Of a stretch of DNA of 9,053 nucleotides, positions 7,517-9,053 are shown in pieces. The notes under the pieces are model-generated. The model saw only the letters and a list, made by a program, of their open reading frames with translations. It had not been told where the DNA came from and made no database searches. Location of the stretch: contig BNTR01000116.1 in the NCBI GenBank assembly GCA_025996755.1, forward strand, positions 1 to 9,053, written 5' to 3'. The stretch comes from Bacteroidia bacterium (GTDB taxonomy: Bacteria; Bacteroidota; Bacteroidia; Bacteroidales; Azobacteroidaceae). The translations under genes were made by a program, and so were the position numbers. The first letter of the stretch is position 1. Every line of letters starts with the position of its first letter.

Positions 7517-9053
7517 TCAAATCGTAGATTTTTCCGCCCGATATTGGCTTGGGGTCATTCCAAATTCCGCTTTGAAATGCTTGTTGAAGTATTTGATGGT
7601 GTTGTAGCCTACATAATCGGCGATTTCCGAAACGTTATATTGGCTGTCTATCAACAGTTGGGCGGCTCGCTTGAGCCTTACTAATTGGATAAATTCATTG
7701 GGGCTTTTTCCTGTGATGGATTGCAGTTTTCGGTATAATTGGCTTCGGCTTAGTCCTATGTCGGAACTGAGGTCGTCCACCGAATATTCGGTGTTATCCA
7801 TATTTTTCTCTACGGATTGAAGGGCTTTCTGTACGAGTTTTTCATCCAGCGAAGTTATCGTTATTGTGCTTGGAGTAATCTCTATGGTTTTGTGGAATAA
7901 TTCTTTTCTTTTATCCTGCTGCTCAATCAGCATATTGACACGTGCCAAGAGCACATCGAAGTTAAACGGTTTGCCAATGTAGGAATCGGCACCGGCGTTG
8001 TAACTCGCTATTTTTGCCTCGTCGGATATGCGTGCCGTGAGCAGAATAATCGGGATATGCGAGGTTTGGATATTGTTTTTCAATCGCTTGCACATTTCCA
8101 AACCATCCACTTTGGGCATCATCAAGTCGGAAATAATCAAATCGGGAAAATCTTGAAGTGTCCGTTTTTCCCCTTCTTCGCCATCTTCGGCTTCGAGCGT
8201 ATTAAATTCTGTTGATAGTTGTTCGACAAGGAAGCGGCGAAATTCAGCATTATCCTCAACAATCAGTATTTTTTTTCGACTATCCAACTTTACCGGCTCT
8301 TGTTCCACTATTTCCGCTTGTTTGCCCGATTCATTGCCAACTAAATTGCAAGGAATATAAACCGTGAAAGTAGAGCCTTGGTTTAATTGACTGATTACTT
8401 CCACTTTCCCACTGTGAAGCGAAACATACTCTTTTACCAAATGCAGACCGATTCCCGTTCCGAGCATCCCCGATTCTTTGTTGTCGCTCTGATAGAAACG
8501 GTCGAAAATGGTATGGAGGTCTTTTTCCGAGATTCCGCAACCGGTATCGCTCACCGAAATTTTAACAAATTCCGTTTGATTTTCTTCTACCAATGCTATC
8601 AAGGTGGATATGGAACCTTGTTCGGAGGTAAACTTGAAGGCATTGGAATACAGATTATTCAGGACTTTATGAATTTTATCCTTGTCGAAAAACATAAATA
8701 AGTGTTTACTGTCGCTTTCCAACGTGAAACCGATGTTTTTGCTTGTCGCCTGTTCCCGGAAACTATCATTCACGTAGGCTATAAGTCGCACCAAATCGCC
8801 TTGCGTCAATTTTAATTTTTCTCCGTGCATTTCTAATTTTCTGAAATCAAGCAACTGATTGACAAGCTCTAACAAACTTTTGGTATTCCGGTAGATAGAA
8901 GAAAGTTTTTGTTTGAGAGGTTCATCTTTTTGTTGTTTTATCAGGGTTTCCAATGGTGTCATAATCAAGGTAAGCGGCGTGCGAAATTCGTGGCTGATAT
9001 TCGTGAAAAAACGGAATTTCATCTGGTCGAGTTCCTCTTCTTGCTTCCTTTTT
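7517..9053 (-). CDS. Hybrid two-component system regulator (HTCS): histidine kinase, receiver and AraC-type DNA-binding domains (C-terminal part)
   Basis: The frame is open through the right edge and ends at TGA 7517-7519. The Met at 9022 is internal: the ten residues before it (KRKQEEELDQ) continue the same helix into the kinase domain. Numbered from that Met: HisKA with H-box 'SHEFRTPL', phosphoacceptor His11; HATPase_c with N-box 'NNLYSNAFKF' (122-131), G1 'SDTGCGIS' (158-165), F-box 'FDRFYQ' (173-178) and G2 'GTGIGL' (188-193); receiver domain 'KILIVEDN' (251-258) with phosphoacceptor Asp299 in 'LIISDLMMP' and Lys351 in 'IGKPF'; AraC-type HTH at about 405-497 ('LSRSQLYRKL', 'FNKHFKAEFGMTPSQYR'). 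All key catalytic residues are intact. Such proteins span the inner membrane, sense a specific oligosaccharide through a periplasmic N-terminal beta-propeller domain, and activate the adjacent PUL. That sensor lies outside this window. The regulator gene is directly upstream of the susC-like gene on the same strand, as is common. Confidence 0.96.
   Translation of the reverse strand, partial: KRKQEEELDQMKFRFFTNISHEFRTPLTLIMTPLETLIKQQKDEPLKQKLSSIYRNTKSLLELVNQLLDFRKLEMHGEKLKLTQGDLVRLIAYVNDSFREQATSKNIGFTLESDSKHLFMFFDKDKIHKVLNNLYSNAFKFTSEQGSISTLIALVEENQTEFVKISVSDTGCGISEKDLHTIFDRFYQSDNKESGMLGTGIGLHLVKEYVSLHSGKVEVISQLNQGSTFTVYIPCNLVGNESGKQAEIVEQEPVKLDSRKKILIVEDNAEFRRFLVEQLSTEFNTLEAEDGEEGEKRTLQDFPDLIISDLMMPKVDGLEMCKRLKNNIQTSHIPIILLTARISDEAKIASYNAGADSYIGKPFNFDVLLARVNMLIEQQDKRKELFHKTIEITPSTITITSLDEKLVQKALQSVEKNMDNTEYSVDDLSSDIGLSRSQLYRKLQSITGKSPNEFIQLVRLKRAAQLLIDSQYNVSEIADYVGYNTIKYFNKHFKAEFGMTPSQYRAEKSTI

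Noticed and set aside
7401..7520. A 40-residue N-terminal extension of the SusC-like protein starting at TTG 7520
   Set aside because: It would place a standard signal peptide in the middle of the protein, overlaps the regulator stop, lies in AT-rich non-coding-like sequence and contains the candidate promoter. The ATG at 7400 is far better.
7517..9022. Reading the regulator as a complete 501-residue soluble kinase starting at Met 9022
   Set aside because: The frame continues upstream without a stop to the window edge, and the preceding residues are the usual coiled lead-in to the HisKA domain, so the Met is internal and the gene is truncated by the window.

Overview
The window carries one strand-consistent block of five genes, all on the minus strand, so it reads from right (about 9053) to left (1). 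It is a typical Bacteroidota polysaccharide utilisation locus (PUL). The evidence is a SusC-like TonB-dependent transporter followed by a SusD-like lipoprotein, a hybrid two-component regulator that fuses histidine kinase, receiver and AraC domains, A-rich leaders without Shine-Dalgarno motifs, and a TAnnTTTG-type promoter element. The host is probably a member of the Bacteroidales (Bacteroides, Parabacteroides, Dysgonomonas or Prevotella-like). The genus cannot be decided from this sequence.

Layout in transcription order. (1) 7517-9053 holds the C-terminal part of the hybrid two-component system (HTCS); its periplasmic sensor lies beyond the right edge. (2) 7401-7516 is a 116-base AT-rich gap with a candidate promoter and two small dyads. 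(3) 4104-7400 is the SusC-like transporter, with its start revised to 7400. (4) 2028-4076 is the SusD-like glycan-binding lipoprotein. (5) 1955-2027 is a gap dominated by a perfect 14-bp stem hairpin, a likely terminator or attenuator. (6) 488-1954 is a secreted right-handed beta-helix glycosidase related to GH28/GH49. (7) 425-487 is a short gap with a possible internal promoter element. (8) 1-424 is the N-terminal part of a GH127/DUF1680-type lipoprotein, probably a beta-L-arabinofuranosidase, cut by the left edge.

Inferred working model: the HTCS senses an oligosaccharide in the periplasm and activates the susC-like promoter. The SusC/SusD pair binds and imports the glycan across the outer membrane. 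The beta-helix enzyme and the GH127-type enzyme, both predicted to be periplasmic, then trim it. The enzyme pair suggests a plant cell-wall glycan containing arabinose, such as a pectin side chain or an arabinosylated glycan, but the substrate is not proven by the sequence. No mobile element, CRISPR array, tRNA or rRNA was seen, and no stretch longer than 300 bases lacks a gene. The architecture is a known type. The least characterised parts are the beta-helix enzyme and the hairpin that separates the transport genes from the enzymes.
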